Translations under genes and position numbers: made by a program
Assembly (NCBI GenBank): GCA_016927065.1
Contig: JAFGNJ010000024.1
Span: 40,614 to 104,613 of the forward strand
Source of the DNA: Deltaproteobacteria bacterium
Lineage (GTDB): Bacteria > Desulfobacterota > B13-G15 > RBG-16-54-18
Direction of reading: 5' to 3'
DNA length: 64,000 bases
In this document: positions 41,686-50,992 of the stretch, in pieces
How positions within the stretch are numbered: position 1 is the first letter of the stretch
How the letters are laid out: each line of letters starts with the position of its first letter
Notes under the pieces: generated by a model
Databases searched by the model: none
Seen by the model: the letters and a program-made list of their open reading frames with translations, nothing else
Told to the model about the DNA's origin: nothing

Positions 41686-43163
41686 TCATTATTGGCGGAG
41701 GTATGGGGGGATTGACGGCCGGGGCCCTCTTGGTCAGATGGGGGTTAAGGGTGTTGCTCCTGGAGCAGGGGGAAAGGACTGGGGGATATGTGACCTCCTT
41801 TAAGAGGAGTGGGTTCACCTTTGACGCCACCGGCGCCTTTCTCGGTGGTTGTGAGGAGGGGGAGGAGTTTTATACGATCTTGGAGCAGACAGATGCCCTG
41901 CGGCATCTCAGCTTTCTTCCCATTGAGACCTCTCGGAATATCTACCCCGATTTTACCCTTGATCTCAACCTGCAGGGGGGGTTTGAAGCGTATATCAGCG
42001 GGGTGAAGGGACTCTTCCCCCAGGAGCAGAGGGGCCTTGAGCAGTACTTTTCGTTGATCAGAAAGATAGGGGAAGAGATCAATCGCTTTGAGGGGCGCAC
42101 GTGGTGGCATACGATCCTCTTTCCATTCTTTTTCTGGCACCTTATCAGGTATCAGCGGGCCTCGTTAGGGGCGATCTTAGACCAGTACTTTCGAAGCGCA
42201 GGGATCAAGCAGGTCCTTGCAACGCTCCCCGCCCATCTTCCCCCCTCTCGCCTTTCCCTTTTATTCACCGCGACCCTCATCACCAAGGTCCTGGCCCAGC
42301 GGGTGTGGTATCCGCGAGGGGGAATGGGGGCCATCCCTCAGGCATTGGAGCGGGCCTTTGTGGAGGGGGGGGGTAAGGTGAGGCTCAAGACGGTGGTGGA
42401 GCGCATTGAGGTGAAGGGCGGCAGGGTGCAGGGAGTTATTACCAAAGAGGGAGATTTCTTTTCGGCCCAGCGGGTGGTGGCCGCCATCAACATCCGCCGC
42501 GCGCTCCACGATTTGTTGCCCGAGGCATATAGAAGACGGGTCTCCGGTGTGGTCCGTGGCTTGGAATATTCCCTCTCCTCATTCTTAGTTTATCTGGGCG
42601 TGAAAATAGATTTGGATCGCCGTGCCTACCCCTACTTTACCTATATAAGTCCGGGGGATGCGGAAGTGGAATATGAACAGTTGCGCAAGGGAGAGATGCC
42701 TGACGATCCCTCAATGATCATCACCATACCCACTCTCCTTGATTCCTCCCTCGCTCCTGGCGGGCACCACATCGTGCGCATCATGACCCCGGCTCCCTCT
42801 GCATTCCGTAATGAATGGGGGTGGCATGATCGATCCCGTTATCGTACTATAAAAGATGAGATGGCACAGCGGCTCATCCGCCTGGTGGAGGTGAGGTATA
42901 TGCCTGTCCTCTCCGAGCGCATCAAAGTCATCGAGGCCGCCACCCCTTTTACCTTGGAGCGGTATACCGCCAATGAGAAGGGGGCGACCTATGGCCTCGC
43001 CCCGACGCCCGGTCAGATCGGGGTAGGGAGACCTGCCAACAAGACCCCTCTGAGGGGGCTCTATCTGGCAGGCCACTACACCCGTCCTGCACATGGAATC
43101 GTGGGGGCGGCCCTCTCAGGGAGGTTTGTCGCCGACACGATTATGGAGGAACAGAGAAAGTAA
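41670..43163 (+). CDS. CrtI/phytoene-desaturase-like FAD-dependent oxidoreductase
   Basis: 497 residues from the ATG at 41670, inside the end of the DUF401 gene; that start gives the dinucleotide-binding motif DVIIIGGGMGGLTAGALL at the N-terminus. GGYVTSFKRSGFTFDATG and the C-terminal FAD motif LRGLYLAGHYTRPAHGIVGAALSG are also family signatures. Relatives include carotenoid desaturases and retinol saturase. No other carotenoid genes are nearby; the next gene is a B12/radical SAM protein with a 2-bp gap, so a joint role in lipid or isoprenoid modification is possible. Confidence 0.85.
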   Translation: MQYDVIIIGGGMGGLTAGALLVRWGLRVLLLEQGERTGGYVTSFKRSGFTFDATGAFLGGCEEGEEFYTILEQTDALRHLSFLPIETSRNIYPDFTLDLNLQGGFEAYISGVKGLFPQEQRGLEQYFSLIRKIGEEINRFEGRTWWHTILFPFFFWHLIRYQRASLGAILDQYFRSAGIKQVLATLPAHLPPSRLSLLFTATLITKVLAQRVWYPRGGMGAIPQALERAFVEGGGKVRLKTVVERIEVKGGRVQGVITKEGDFFSAQRVVAAINIRRALHDLLPEAYRRRVSGVVRGLEYSLSSFLVYLGVKIDLDRRAYPYFTYISPGDAEVEYEQLRKGEMPDDPSMIITIPTLLDSSLAPGGHHIVRIMTPAPSAFRNEWGWHDRSRYRTIKDEMAQRLIRLVEVRYMPVLSERIKVIEAATPFTLERYTANEKGATYGLAPTPGQIGVGRPANKTPLRGLYLAGHYTRPAHGIVGAALSGRFVADTIMEEQRK

Positions 43164-43165
43164 CC

Positions 43166-44752
43166 GTGGATTGCCTCTTTGTCCATTGCCCCAAATTTGA
43201 GAACTACTACCGGCCCATCGGCGAGTACACCTTTGTCAATTACATGCCCATGGGGGTCTTGGCCCTGGCCGATCTCCTTTCTCGTGAGGGGTACGAGACC
43301 GCAGTCGTCCACCTGGGGGTGGAGTGGATAGAGGACAAGAGATTTTCCCTCCTTGATTATATCGCTGAAAAAAAACCACGGATCGTGGCCCTCTCCCTCT
43401 TCTGGCATCCCCAATCCTATGAAGTATTGGAATGGGCACGGAGGATCAAGGAGGCCTTTCCCGATGTCTTTGTCCTCCTGGGGGGTATGACCGCCAGTTA
43501 CTACCACCGAGAGATCATGGAGCATTTCCCCTGGGTGGACGCCGTTATCAGGGGTGAGGGAGAAGTCCCCCTCCTCCAGGTGACCGAGGCGGTAGTCAGA
43601 GGAGGTGCCTTTGATACCATACACAATCTCACGTGGAGAAATGAGGGAGGGATTCTAGAGAACCCCTTGGACTATGTTGCCTCTCAGGAGATAGTGGACG
43701 GATTGTGCTTCACTAATTTTGCCCTGCTGAAAAATAACCGGACCTACATTGATTGGGTCCTTATGCCCTTCTTTGTGAAGGGGTTCTCCAAAGAAAGAAA
43801 TCGTCTTTTCTTTTCCCTTAAAAGTCCCATGTTAGATCTGATGATCGGAAGGGGTTGTCCGGTCAACTGTACATGGTGCGGAGGGGGCAGGGATGCCCAG
43901 CTATTGATTGCCGGGCGTCGAAAGATCATATTCAGGGATATAGAGCGGGTGATCGATTCTATCAAAGAGGCCCTCAACTGGGGGTATGAAACCATGCATG
44001 TGTGTTTCGACCCTTATCCCCGCCGACCGGACTACTATCTCGATCTCTTCTCGCGAATCCGGGAGGAGCGACTCAAGGTGGAGTTCTTCTTTGAATCCTA
44101 CGGGCTCCCCACGAGGGAGTTCATCGATTCATTTGCACGGACCTTTGGGCCTCGGTCCCTCCTTGCCCTGTCTCCGGAGAGCGGGTCTGAGGAGGTGCGC
44201 CGGCGCAACAAGGGTTATTCCTATACGAATCAGGAACTGTGGAAGTGCTTGGAGTACACGAAGGGAAAGGAGGTAAAGGTAGATCTCTTTTTTGCCATCG
44301 GCCTTCCCTTTGAACACGAAGAGGACCTGGAAGAGACCGCACGACTTATCGCCCGTATCAGGAAGCAGTTTCCCAATGTCCAGGGGATCAGGACCTTCAC
44401 CATCGAGATGGAGCCGGGGGCCCCTTGGCACCTGCAACCCGAGCGATTCGGGATAGAAACGACGCTCAAGACCTTTGCGGATTTTTATCGCTATCATAAA
44501 GAGGAAGGGGAGGGCTTCAGCGCTTTCGGCTACCATATACCGGGGTATTTCCCTGATCTGGGCTCAGAGAGGGGAGAGGAATTTCAACAAAGGTTACAGG
44601 AGATAAAGTGCCGCCGCTTCTGCTTCATCCACCCTGATGCCCGCAAAACGAGCTCACCTTTTTGGGGGAGGATGTTGTGCCGCGCCTCATCCCTGATGGC
44701 GAAGATAGGGAAAAGGAGGCGGCGTGCCAAAGGTGCCCATGCTATTACATAA
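43166..44752 (+). CDS. B12-binding-domain radical SAM protein
   Basis: 528 residues, GTG start 2 bp after the preceding stop. N-terminal cobalamin-binding-like domain with LLGGMTASYYHREIM, then the radical SAM cluster motif GRGCPVNCTWCGGG near residue 235 and a TIM-barrel continuation (ALSPESGSEEVRRRNKG, FFAIGLPFEHEEDLEETA). The class catalyses methylations and rearrangements on unreactive carbons; the substrate is not readable. Close coupling to the CrtI-like gene suggests a shared lipid or isoprenoid pathway. Confidence 0.85.
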   Translation: MDCLFVHCPKFENYYRPIGEYTFVNYMPMGVLALADLLSREGYETAVVHLGVEWIEDKRFSLLDYIAEKKPRIVALSLFWHPQSYEVLEWARRIKEAFPDVFVLLGGMTASYYHREIMEHFPWVDAVIRGEGEVPLLQVTEAVVRGGAFDTIHNLTWRNEGGILENPLDYVASQEIVDGLCFTNFALLKNNRTYIDWVLMPFFVKGFSKERNRLFFSLKSPMLDLMIGRGCPVNCTWCGGGRDAQLLIAGRRKIIFRDIERVIDSIKEALNWGYETMHVCFDPYPRRPDYYLDLFSRIREERLKVEFFFESYGLPTREFIDSFARTFGPRSLLALSPESGSEEVRRRNKGYSYTNQELWKCLEYTKGKEVKVDLFFAIGLPFEHEEDLEETARLIARIRKQFPNVQGIRTFTIEMEPGAPWHLQPERFGIETTLKTFADFYRYHKEEGEGFSAFGYHIPGYFPDLGSERGEEFQQRLQEIKCRRFCFIHPDARKTSSPFWGRMLCRASSLMAKIGKRRRRAKGAHAIT

Positions 44753-44844
44753 ATAAGCGTTGCATTTGCTTTTTGTCTCCGAGAGGTCTACATTATATGT
44801 GTTTGATCAACAATTGAGCTGACTTACAAAAAAGGAGGTCGAGT

Positions 44845-45033
44845 ATGTGCCAGTCTACGGCCTATATCATCAAGGGCGATAAAGAGGAAGAGGTCATGAC
44901 CGATATCGCCACCATCATCCCCGAGGGAACAACTTTACGGCTTATTAGCCTTTTCGGAGAGGAAAAAAAGGTAGAAGCCTCCATAGAGCAAATCAACCTT
45001 TTAGGACATAAGATCCTCCTAAGGCCGAAATAG
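44845..45033 (+). CDS. CooT-family small metal-binding protein
   Basis: 62 residues. MCQSTAYI at the N-terminus (Cys2 is the metal ligand of CooT), then a short SH3-like barrel with TLRLISLFGEEKKVEASIEQINLLGHKILL. CooT in Rhodospirillum binds nickel for carbon monoxide dehydrogenase; many relatives lack that context. AAAGGAGG precedes the start. It lies upstream of a kinase and the receiver-FNT gene, so it could belong to a C1-metabolism island. Confidence 0.78.
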   Translation: MCQSTAYIIKGDKEEEVMTDIATIIPEGTTLRLISLFGEEKKVEASIEQINLLGHKILLRPK

Positions 45034-45128
45034 AACGTTCGCTGGAATGCGAAAATCACGATACCATCTGGGTTGTGATCTCCTAGAGAGAAGGAATGGT
45101 GTTTCTGTAGATCCCAAGAGGTTCCTCA

Positions 45129-47093
45129 ATGGGAAATATGTTTTCTTCTATTCGATCAAAGCTTATCGTTAGTATTCTCGGGGTATCCTTCGTAGTAGGA
45201 GCCGTTTCTCTTATGGTCGGCGGCCAACTCCTTTATACGGTATTCCTTAACGAAGCAACAAACCGTACAACATTGGATCTGAACGCCGCTCGTGAAATTT
45301 ATCTCAATCAAATGAGGAGAGTGGAGGTTGCGCTGAACACTACCACATTGGGATCTGGGTTCAGATCTGCGCTTAACAGACAAGATACGCCTGAGCTTAT
45401 CAATCGGCTTAAACGCTTAGCTCAGCAAGCCGAGTTGGATTTCGCCGGTATTATTACTCAAAATGATATGATACTCTGCCGCATTGGTCCTCATGCCGTC
45501 CCCACGAAAAAAACTCAGGTTACAAATACCATCGCTAGCCAAGCATTGAAAGAAAGAAATCCTGTGGTAGGGACTGTTATTCTGAGCAAGGATTTTTTGT
45601 GGGCTGAGAATCCCGTACTTGCGGACCAAGCCAATATTCCGATTCTTCCTACCCCGAGAGCCGCCCCAGTGGATGAAGAAGTGGTAGAAGAAGGGATGGC
45701 GCTTGCAGCCGCCATCCCAGTTCTAGAGGGTACAAAGCTCATTGGAGTTCTCTATGGGGGGGTCCTGCTTAATCAAAATTTTTCAGTTGTTGACCAGGTG
45801 CGCGGTACGGTCTTTCAACATGAAATTTACAAGGGTCGCAATATCGGAACAGCTACTATTTTTTTGAACGATGTTCGTATCTCCACTAATGTTCTCACCC
45901 CCGGCGGAGAACGGGCCATCGGGACACGAGTATCACAAGAGGTTAAAAACCTGGTTCTTGATGAGGGGGAAAAATGGACGGGGCGGGCCTTTGTTGTCAG
46001 CGATTGGTATATCACTGCCTATGAACCCATTGAGGATATTTTCGGGAAGAGAGTGGGTATGCTCTATGTGGGGGTACTGGAAGCGAAATATACAGATATT
46101 AGGACGAGAACCTTTTTTATTTTTTTCTTGCTGACCATTATTGGTGTCCTTTTGGCCATTGGACTGGGATACTTTATGGCTAGCAAGATTTTACGACCGG
46201 TCCATCGGTTAGTTAAGGCGAGTAACGAAGTTTCGCACGGTAATTTTTCCCCTGAAATTGGACCAATCTCGAAGAGTGAGATCGGAATGCTTCAGGCGAC
46301 CTTCAGATCAATGCTCGCCTCACTCCAGGAGCGCGACAAACGTATGCGGGCAGAACATGAGATAAAGTTACTTCAGTCTGAGCAACAGGCCAGTATCGGG
46401 AGGCTGGCTGCTGGGGTGGCCCACGAAATCAATAACCCCCTCACAGGGGTATTGACCTTTACGCACATGTTACTCCAACGTGGGGATGTCGTGGATGATA
46501 TTCGTTCAGACCTCAAGGCGATTGCTCAACAGACTGAGCGCGTTCGCAGTATCGTTAAAAATCTGTTGGGTTTTTCTCGGCAGACTGAGATTAATCCTGA
46601 ACCAACGGATGTTAATCGAGTTGTCAGTACCGCCGTTTTGCTGATGAGAAACCAGGCGCTGGTAAAAGGGGTAAGCATAAAATTTAAACCGGGCGAAGAT
46701 ATTCCACCTCTTGTCCTCGATGCCAACCAAATGCAGAGTGTTATTCTTAATTTGTTACTCAACGCCCTTGATGCCACGAAGCGAGGCGACAGTATTATGA
46801 TAACGACCGGTATTAGTGGATCTGGTAATGGGGCGAGTGTGCGGGGCGTCGAAATTCACGTGAAGGATACGGGCTGTGGCATACCACCCGAGAACCTCGA
46901 TAAGTTGTTTGCCCCTTTTTTTACGACGAAGGAAGTAGGTCAAGGTACGGGGCTCGGACTGGCAGTTTCGTCTGGCATTGTTCAGCGTCATGGGGGAAGC
47001 ATTAAGGTACAGAGCACGGTCGGTAAGGGGAGTACTTTTACCGTTTGGCTGCCGTTAGAGGATCAATATGAAAGTGACAATACTCGTCTTTGA
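45129..47093 (+). CDS. Cache-domain sensor histidine kinase
   Basis: 654 residues. TM1 about 13-35, a large periplasmic single-cache (sCache_3-like) domain about 36-320 with GVLYGGVLLNQNFSVVDQV and GMLYVGVLEAKYTDI strands, TM2 about 333-355, HAMP, HisKA with AAGVAHEINNPLTG and HATPase with GTGLGLAVSSG. Cache domains commonly sense small carboxylates or amino acids. No receiver in the chain; the natural partner genes are the truncated receiver that overlaps its end and the receiver-FNT fusion downstream. Confidence 0.92.
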   Translation: MGNMFSSIRSKLIVSILGVSFVVGAVSLMVGGQLLYTVFLNEATNRTTLDLNAAREIYLNQMRRVEVALNTTTLGSGFRSALNRQDTPELINRLKRLAQQAELDFAGIITQNDMILCRIGPHAVPTKKTQVTNTIASQALKERNPVVGTVILSKDFLWAENPVLADQANIPILPTPRAAPVDEEVVEEGMALAAAIPVLEGTKLIGVLYGGVLLNQNFSVVDQVRGTVFQHEIYKGRNIGTATIFLNDVRISTNVLTPGGERAIGTRVSQEVKNLVLDEGEKWTGRAFVVSDWYITAYEPIEDIFGKRVGMLYVGVLEAKYTDIRTRTFFIFFLLTIIGVLLAIGLGYFMASKILRPVHRLVKASNEVSHGNFSPEIGPISKSEIGMLQATFRSMLASLQERDKRMRAEHEIKLLQSEQQASIGRLAAGVAHEINNPLTGVLTFTHMLLQRGDVVDDIRSDLKAIAQQTERVRSIVKNLLGFSRQTEINPEPTDVNRVVSTAVLLMRNQALVKGVSIKFKPGEDIPPLVLDANQMQSVILNLLLNALDATKRGDSIMITTGISGSGNGASVRGVEIHVKDTGCGIPPENLDKLFAPFFTTKEVGQGTGLGLAVSSGIVQRHGGSIKVQSTVGKGSTFTVWLPLEDQYESDNTRL

Positions 47094-47250
47094 TGACGAA
47101 CGATCATACGGTATATCTTTTCCGAGCGTTCATAGTGAGTCGAGAGAGGTAAATTCCTTACAGGACAGTACATCATTGATGGCTTTACACGGATTGGGAG
47201 AAGAGGTAGATTTGGCGATACATGACCAAGGTTTCTGGTTTTTGAAATAG
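47068..47250 (+). pseudogene. Probable truncated response-regulator receiver
   Basis: 60 codons that begin 26 bp inside the end of the kinase gene behind AGAGG, as a coupled response regulator would. The N-terminus MKVTILVFDDE is a receiver acid-pocket strand, and GLGEEVDLAIHDQGF near the end resembles the strand carrying the phosphoacceptor Asp. A stop follows before the rest of the domain (no Thr/Ser and Lys strands). It is probably a remnant; alternatively a frame without function. Confidence 0.4.
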
Positions 47251-47286
47251 CACAGAAAAAAATTCATTATACAAGGAGATATTGTT

Positions 47287-48561
47287 ATGGCTGATACAAT
47301 GCTCGTGATCGATGATGAAGATGTTGTCCTTGAATCGTGCCGCAGGATATTTTCCGCTGAAGGCTTTGAGGTGACGTGTACCACCAGTCCCCGCGAAGGG
47401 CTCAGGCTTATTGAGAACTTGGTTTTCGACGTGATATTGTGCGACTGGAAGATGCCGGGGTTTGATGGGATGGATGTATTAGCGGAACTCAACCAGCGAT
47501 CACCCGATTCCACCGTTGTTATGATCAGCGGATATCCGACTGTGGGCCGGGCGACCGAGGCTATGAAGCGGGGAGCGATGGATTATGTTGCGAAACCGTT
47601 TACCCCTGATGAAATCGTCGAGGTCGTCAGGAAAGCACTCAAACGCAAGATCAGTGAAGAGAAGAGGGCTATCGGAAAATTCGAACGGATAATGAAAAAC
47701 TGGGAGTTTCCTGTGCCGAGTATAGAGGATAAAGCGCCGAAGACAATTGCGGAGACGGTTGCCTCCACGGTGAGCGTCGGCAAGGCAACCTCTCCCTGGC
47801 TGTCTGTTTTGGTATTGGGTATTCTGGCTGGAGCGTACATTGGGTTTGGCGGTCTTCTTTCTACAACGGTGACCTTTGACGTGGCCGCGCAGCTCGGAAT
47901 AGGGCTGAAAAAATTCTTGGCAGGTTCGGCCTTTAGCCTCGGCCTCATGCTGGTCGTCATCGCAGGGGCGGAATTGTTTACCGGTAACAATTTAATGGTA
48001 TCGAGCGTTATGACCAAGAACATTACCTTCGGCACCATGGTCGAGAGATGGGGCCTTGTGTATGGTGCCAACTTTATCGGGTCTATCCTTCTCGCCTTCA
48101 TCTTTTACTTTTCAGGCCTCTGGAAGACCGGCAACGGAGCATTGGGCTCTGCAGCGGTTGGTATTGCCTATACCAAGGTAAACCTTAGCTTTGTTGAGTC
48201 CCTTGTGCGTGGGATCGGTTGTAACTGGTTAGTGTGTCTGGCTGTTTGGATGGCACTCGCCTCTCGTCAGATCATCGGTAAGATATTCGCCATTTTCTTC
48301 CCCATCATGGGATTTGTTGCCATCGGTTTTGAGCACTGTGTCGCCAACATGTACTTCATACCCACCGGGATATTCTTACATCAATGGGCTGGGATTGCTG
48401 GGCCGGCGGCATTTGATCCAAGTTCCCTGAGTTGGATCGGTTTCTTATGGAAAAACCTGTTACCTGTGACTATCGGCAATATTATCGGTGGTGCAGTATT
48501 TGTAGGGATGAGCTATTGGAGTGCATACCTCTGGTCGGCGAGAACGCCAAAGAAGGCCTGA
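47287..48561 (+). CDS. Receiver domain fused to a formate/nitrite (FNT) channel
   Basis: 424 residues in one uninterrupted frame, ATG behind AAGGAGAT. Residues 1-120 are a complete receiver: D9-D10-E11 acid pocket, phosphoacceptor D53 (CDWKMPG), S81 and K103 (AKPF). A charged linker (about 120-168) leads into a full FNT channel with six helices from about 171 to 415. It contains AELFTGN (228-234), the FNT omega-loop motif, CNWLVCLAVWM, the pore histidine H350 in GFEHCVANM, and LLPVTIGNIIGGAVFVG. FNT channels carry formate, nitrite, hydrosulfide or acetate-like anions. The fusion implies gating by phosphorylation from a neighbouring kinase. Confidence 0.9.
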   Translation: MADTMLVIDDEDVVLESCRRIFSAEGFEVTCTTSPREGLRLIENLVFDVILCDWKMPGFDGMDVLAELNQRSPDSTVVMISGYPTVGRATEAMKRGAMDYVAKPFTPDEIVEVVRKALKRKISEEKRAIGKFERIMKNWEFPVPSIEDKAPKTIAETVASTVSVGKATSPWLSVLVLGILAGAYIGFGGLLSTTVTFDVAAQLGIGLKKFLAGSAFSLGLMLVVIAGAELFTGNNLMVSSVMTKNITFGTMVERWGLVYGANFIGSILLAFIFYFSGLWKTGNGALGSAAVGIAYTKVNLSFVESLVRGIGCNWLVCLAVWMALASRQIIGKIFAIFFPIMGFVAIGFEHCVANMYFIPTGIFLHQWAGIAGPAAFDPSSLSWIGFLWKNLLPVTIGNIIGGAVFVGMSYWSAYLWSARTPKKA

Positions 48562-48684
48562 GAGTTCTCCGATGGTACCAGGGGGCAGTAGGCCGTTTCA
48601 AGACGTGGGAAGAGAGGTATTTTCCGTGCGGCCATTTTTCCTCTATCCATGCCCGGAGATCTGTTACGTTGTTAAGGTGGGGAA

Positions 48685-50967
48685 ATGAGCGGTAGAGACG
48701 GTGTAATGCATATACGTTCCATCGGTGAAAAAGAGCGATATGGGAGGATAGCGTTCATGGTTATCCTCTTAATTGCTTCCTGTTTCCTCACCTACTATTT
48801 CCATGTGATTCTGAAAACAGGGGAGATATTTACCCACTTTTTTTATATTCCTATTATCCTCGCGTCTCTTTGGTGGAAGAGGAAGGGGATAGGGGTGGCC
48901 ATTTTTCTGACAGCATTTCTCATCTTGAGCGACCTTGTCTTCAGGACGAATGTGTTGACAGCCAACGATTTTTTTCGTTCCGCTATGTTCATCGCCGTCT
49001 CTTTTATCGTTGGTCAGTTGCGTGAACATATCTCTCAAGCGAAGCAAGAAAGCAGGAAATCCTTTGATGAAAGCCAGAAGGCGCACGAGGCACTTCACGA
49101 ATCGGAGGAGCAATATCGAACTATTTTTGAGACGACTGGGACTGCGACCATGATTGTTGAGGAAGATGGGGTTATATCGATGGTCAACTCGGAGTTTGAG
49201 AAGGTTTTCGGCTACCTCAAAGAGGAGATTGAGGGGACGGCGAACTGGGGGAAGTTTATCATAGGGGATGACTTGGAGCTGATGAGCGAGTACCATAAGC
49301 TGCGGAGAAATGACCCCACCGCTGTTCCCAGGAGATATGAAGTGCGGGGTATTGACAGAGAGGGCAACATCAAAGATCTCTTGCTGACCATTGCCATCAT
49401 TCCGGGAACGAAAAGGAGTGTTGTCTCCATGCTGGACATCACCGAACGCAAAACGGCCGAGGAAAGATTGACACTTTTGGCGACGGCTATTGAACAGGCG
49501 GCGGAGGGGATTGCCATAGCGGACAAAGAGGGCATGATCCAATATATCAATCCTTCTTATGAGCGCATCAGCGGATATGATCGTGGAGAAGTTGTCGGTC
49601 GGGATCACATCATACTTAAGCGTGCTGGGGAGAAGACCTCTCCCGGAGATATGGCAGATACCCTCGTCCGTGGGGAGGTCTGGACAGGCCGCATGACCAA
49701 TAAGAGGAAGAACGGTACCTCCTATAATGTTGAGGTTTCGATATCACCCATCCGGGACAAGACTGGTACTATTAGGAATTATGTGACCATAGAACGGGAT
49801 GTCACCCACGAAGCAGATCTGGAAATGCAACTCCGCCAGGCACAAAAGATGGAGGCTATTGGTACGCTTGCTGGGGGTATTGCCCATGACTTCAACAATA
49901 TCCTCGCGGCCATCATGGGGTACGCTGAAATGGCATTGTATGATGTGCCAGAAGGGACTCAGGGTCGACGTAATTTGGAGCAGGTCATCAAGGCCGGATA
50001 TCGAGGGAAGGATTTGGTGAAGCAAATTATTACGTTTAGTCGAAGGAGCGAGCAGGAACGCAGACCGATGCAGGTAAGCCCCATCGTTAGAGAGGCTCTT
50101 AAACTCCTGAGGGCGTCATTGCCCTCGACTATTGATATTCGTCACACCATTACAACTCAGTCAGGTATGGTACTGGCAGATCCGACTCAAATCCACCAGG
50201 TGTTGATGAATCTCTGCAGCAATGCCGCCTATGCCATGCGCGAAAAGGGTGGTATATTAGAGGTAAGCTTGACCGATGTTGATATCGATTCCGATGAGAA
50301 GAGTTCCTATCAGAATTTGCATGGCGGGGCATACCTGAAGTTGACCGTGAGCGATACCGGCCACGGTATCGACCGCGCGATCAGGGAACGAATCTTTGAT
50401 CCCTTTTTCACCACTAAGAGAACCGGCGAGGGGACCGGTATGGGATTGGCCGTAGTCCATGGTATTGTCAAGAGCTATTGCGGAACGGTTATGGTAGACA
50501 GTGAGGTGGGGAGAGGATCAACTTTCAATGTTTTTTTTCCACGTGTTGACGGTAATTTTCCCCTAGAAGTTGATACTGCTGCACCATTGTCCAGGGGAGA
50601 AGAACGCATTCTATTCGTCGATGATGAGGAGGATTTAGTTTACATGGCCCAACAGATGCTGGAGCGCTTTGGCTATCGCATCGTGGCTAAGGCAAATAGT
50701 CTTGAGGCCTTGGAAGTGTTTAAGGCACAACCGGACCAATTTGCTCTTGTTATCACCGACCAAACCATGCCGCATATGACCGGAGCGGATTTGGCTCGGG
50801 AACTTCTGCGTATTAGGCCCGATATCCCGATCATTCTCTGTACGGGCTTCAGCGAGGTAATAACTGCCGATGAGGCCAAGGCCTTGGGTGTTCGTGAGTT
50901 TGTAATGAAACCATTTACTCCGCATGAAATAACTGAAATAATTCGACGCACACTTGATAGTCAATAA
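48685..50967 (+). CDS. Hybrid histidine kinase with membrane module, two PAS domains and C-terminal receiver
   Basis: 760 residues. About four N-terminal helices (20-110), a short coiled coil, PAS 1 (EEQYRTIFETTGTATMIVEEDG), PAS 2 (LLATAIEQAAEGIAIADKEG) with PAC, HisKA with GGIAHDFNNILAAIMGYAEMA, HATPase with GTGMGLAVVHGI and a C-terminal receiver (ILFVDDEEDLVY ... ITDQTMPHMTG ... VMKPFTP). The absence of a large periplasmic domain points to membrane or cytosolic sensing. The sigma-54 regulator gene follows after 25 bp and is the probable partner. Confidence 0.93.
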   Translation: MSGRDGVMHIRSIGEKERYGRIAFMVILLIASCFLTYYFHVILKTGEIFTHFFYIPIILASLWWKRKGIGVAIFLTAFLILSDLVFRTNVLTANDFFRSAMFIAVSFIVGQLREHISQAKQESRKSFDESQKAHEALHESEEQYRTIFETTGTATMIVEEDGVISMVNSEFEKVFGYLKEEIEGTANWGKFIIGDDLELMSEYHKLRRNDPTAVPRRYEVRGIDREGNIKDLLLTIAIIPGTKRSVVSMLDITERKTAEERLTLLATAIEQAAEGIAIADKEGMIQYINPSYERISGYDRGEVVGRDHIILKRAGEKTSPGDMADTLVRGEVWTGRMTNKRKNGTSYNVEVSISPIRDKTGTIRNYVTIERDVTHEADLEMQLRQAQKMEAIGTLAGGIAHDFNNILAAIMGYAEMALYDVPEGTQGRRNLEQVIKAGYRGKDLVKQIITFSRRSEQERRPMQVSPIVREALKLLRASLPSTIDIRHTITTQSGMVLADPTQIHQVLMNLCSNAAYAMREKGGILEVSLTDVDIDSDEKSSYQNLHGGAYLKLTVSDTGHGIDRAIRERIFDPFFTTKRTGEGTGMGLAVVHGIVKSYCGTVMVDSEVGRGSTFNVFFPRVDGNFPLEVDTAAPLSRGEERILFVDDEEDLVYMAQQMLERFGYRIVAKANSLEALEVFKAQPDQFALVITDQTMPHMTGADLARELLRIRPDIPIILCTGFSEVITADEAKALGVREFVMKPFTPHEITEIIRRTLDSQ

Positions 50968-50992
50968 GTGATAGATTTATTAGGAGATAGAT

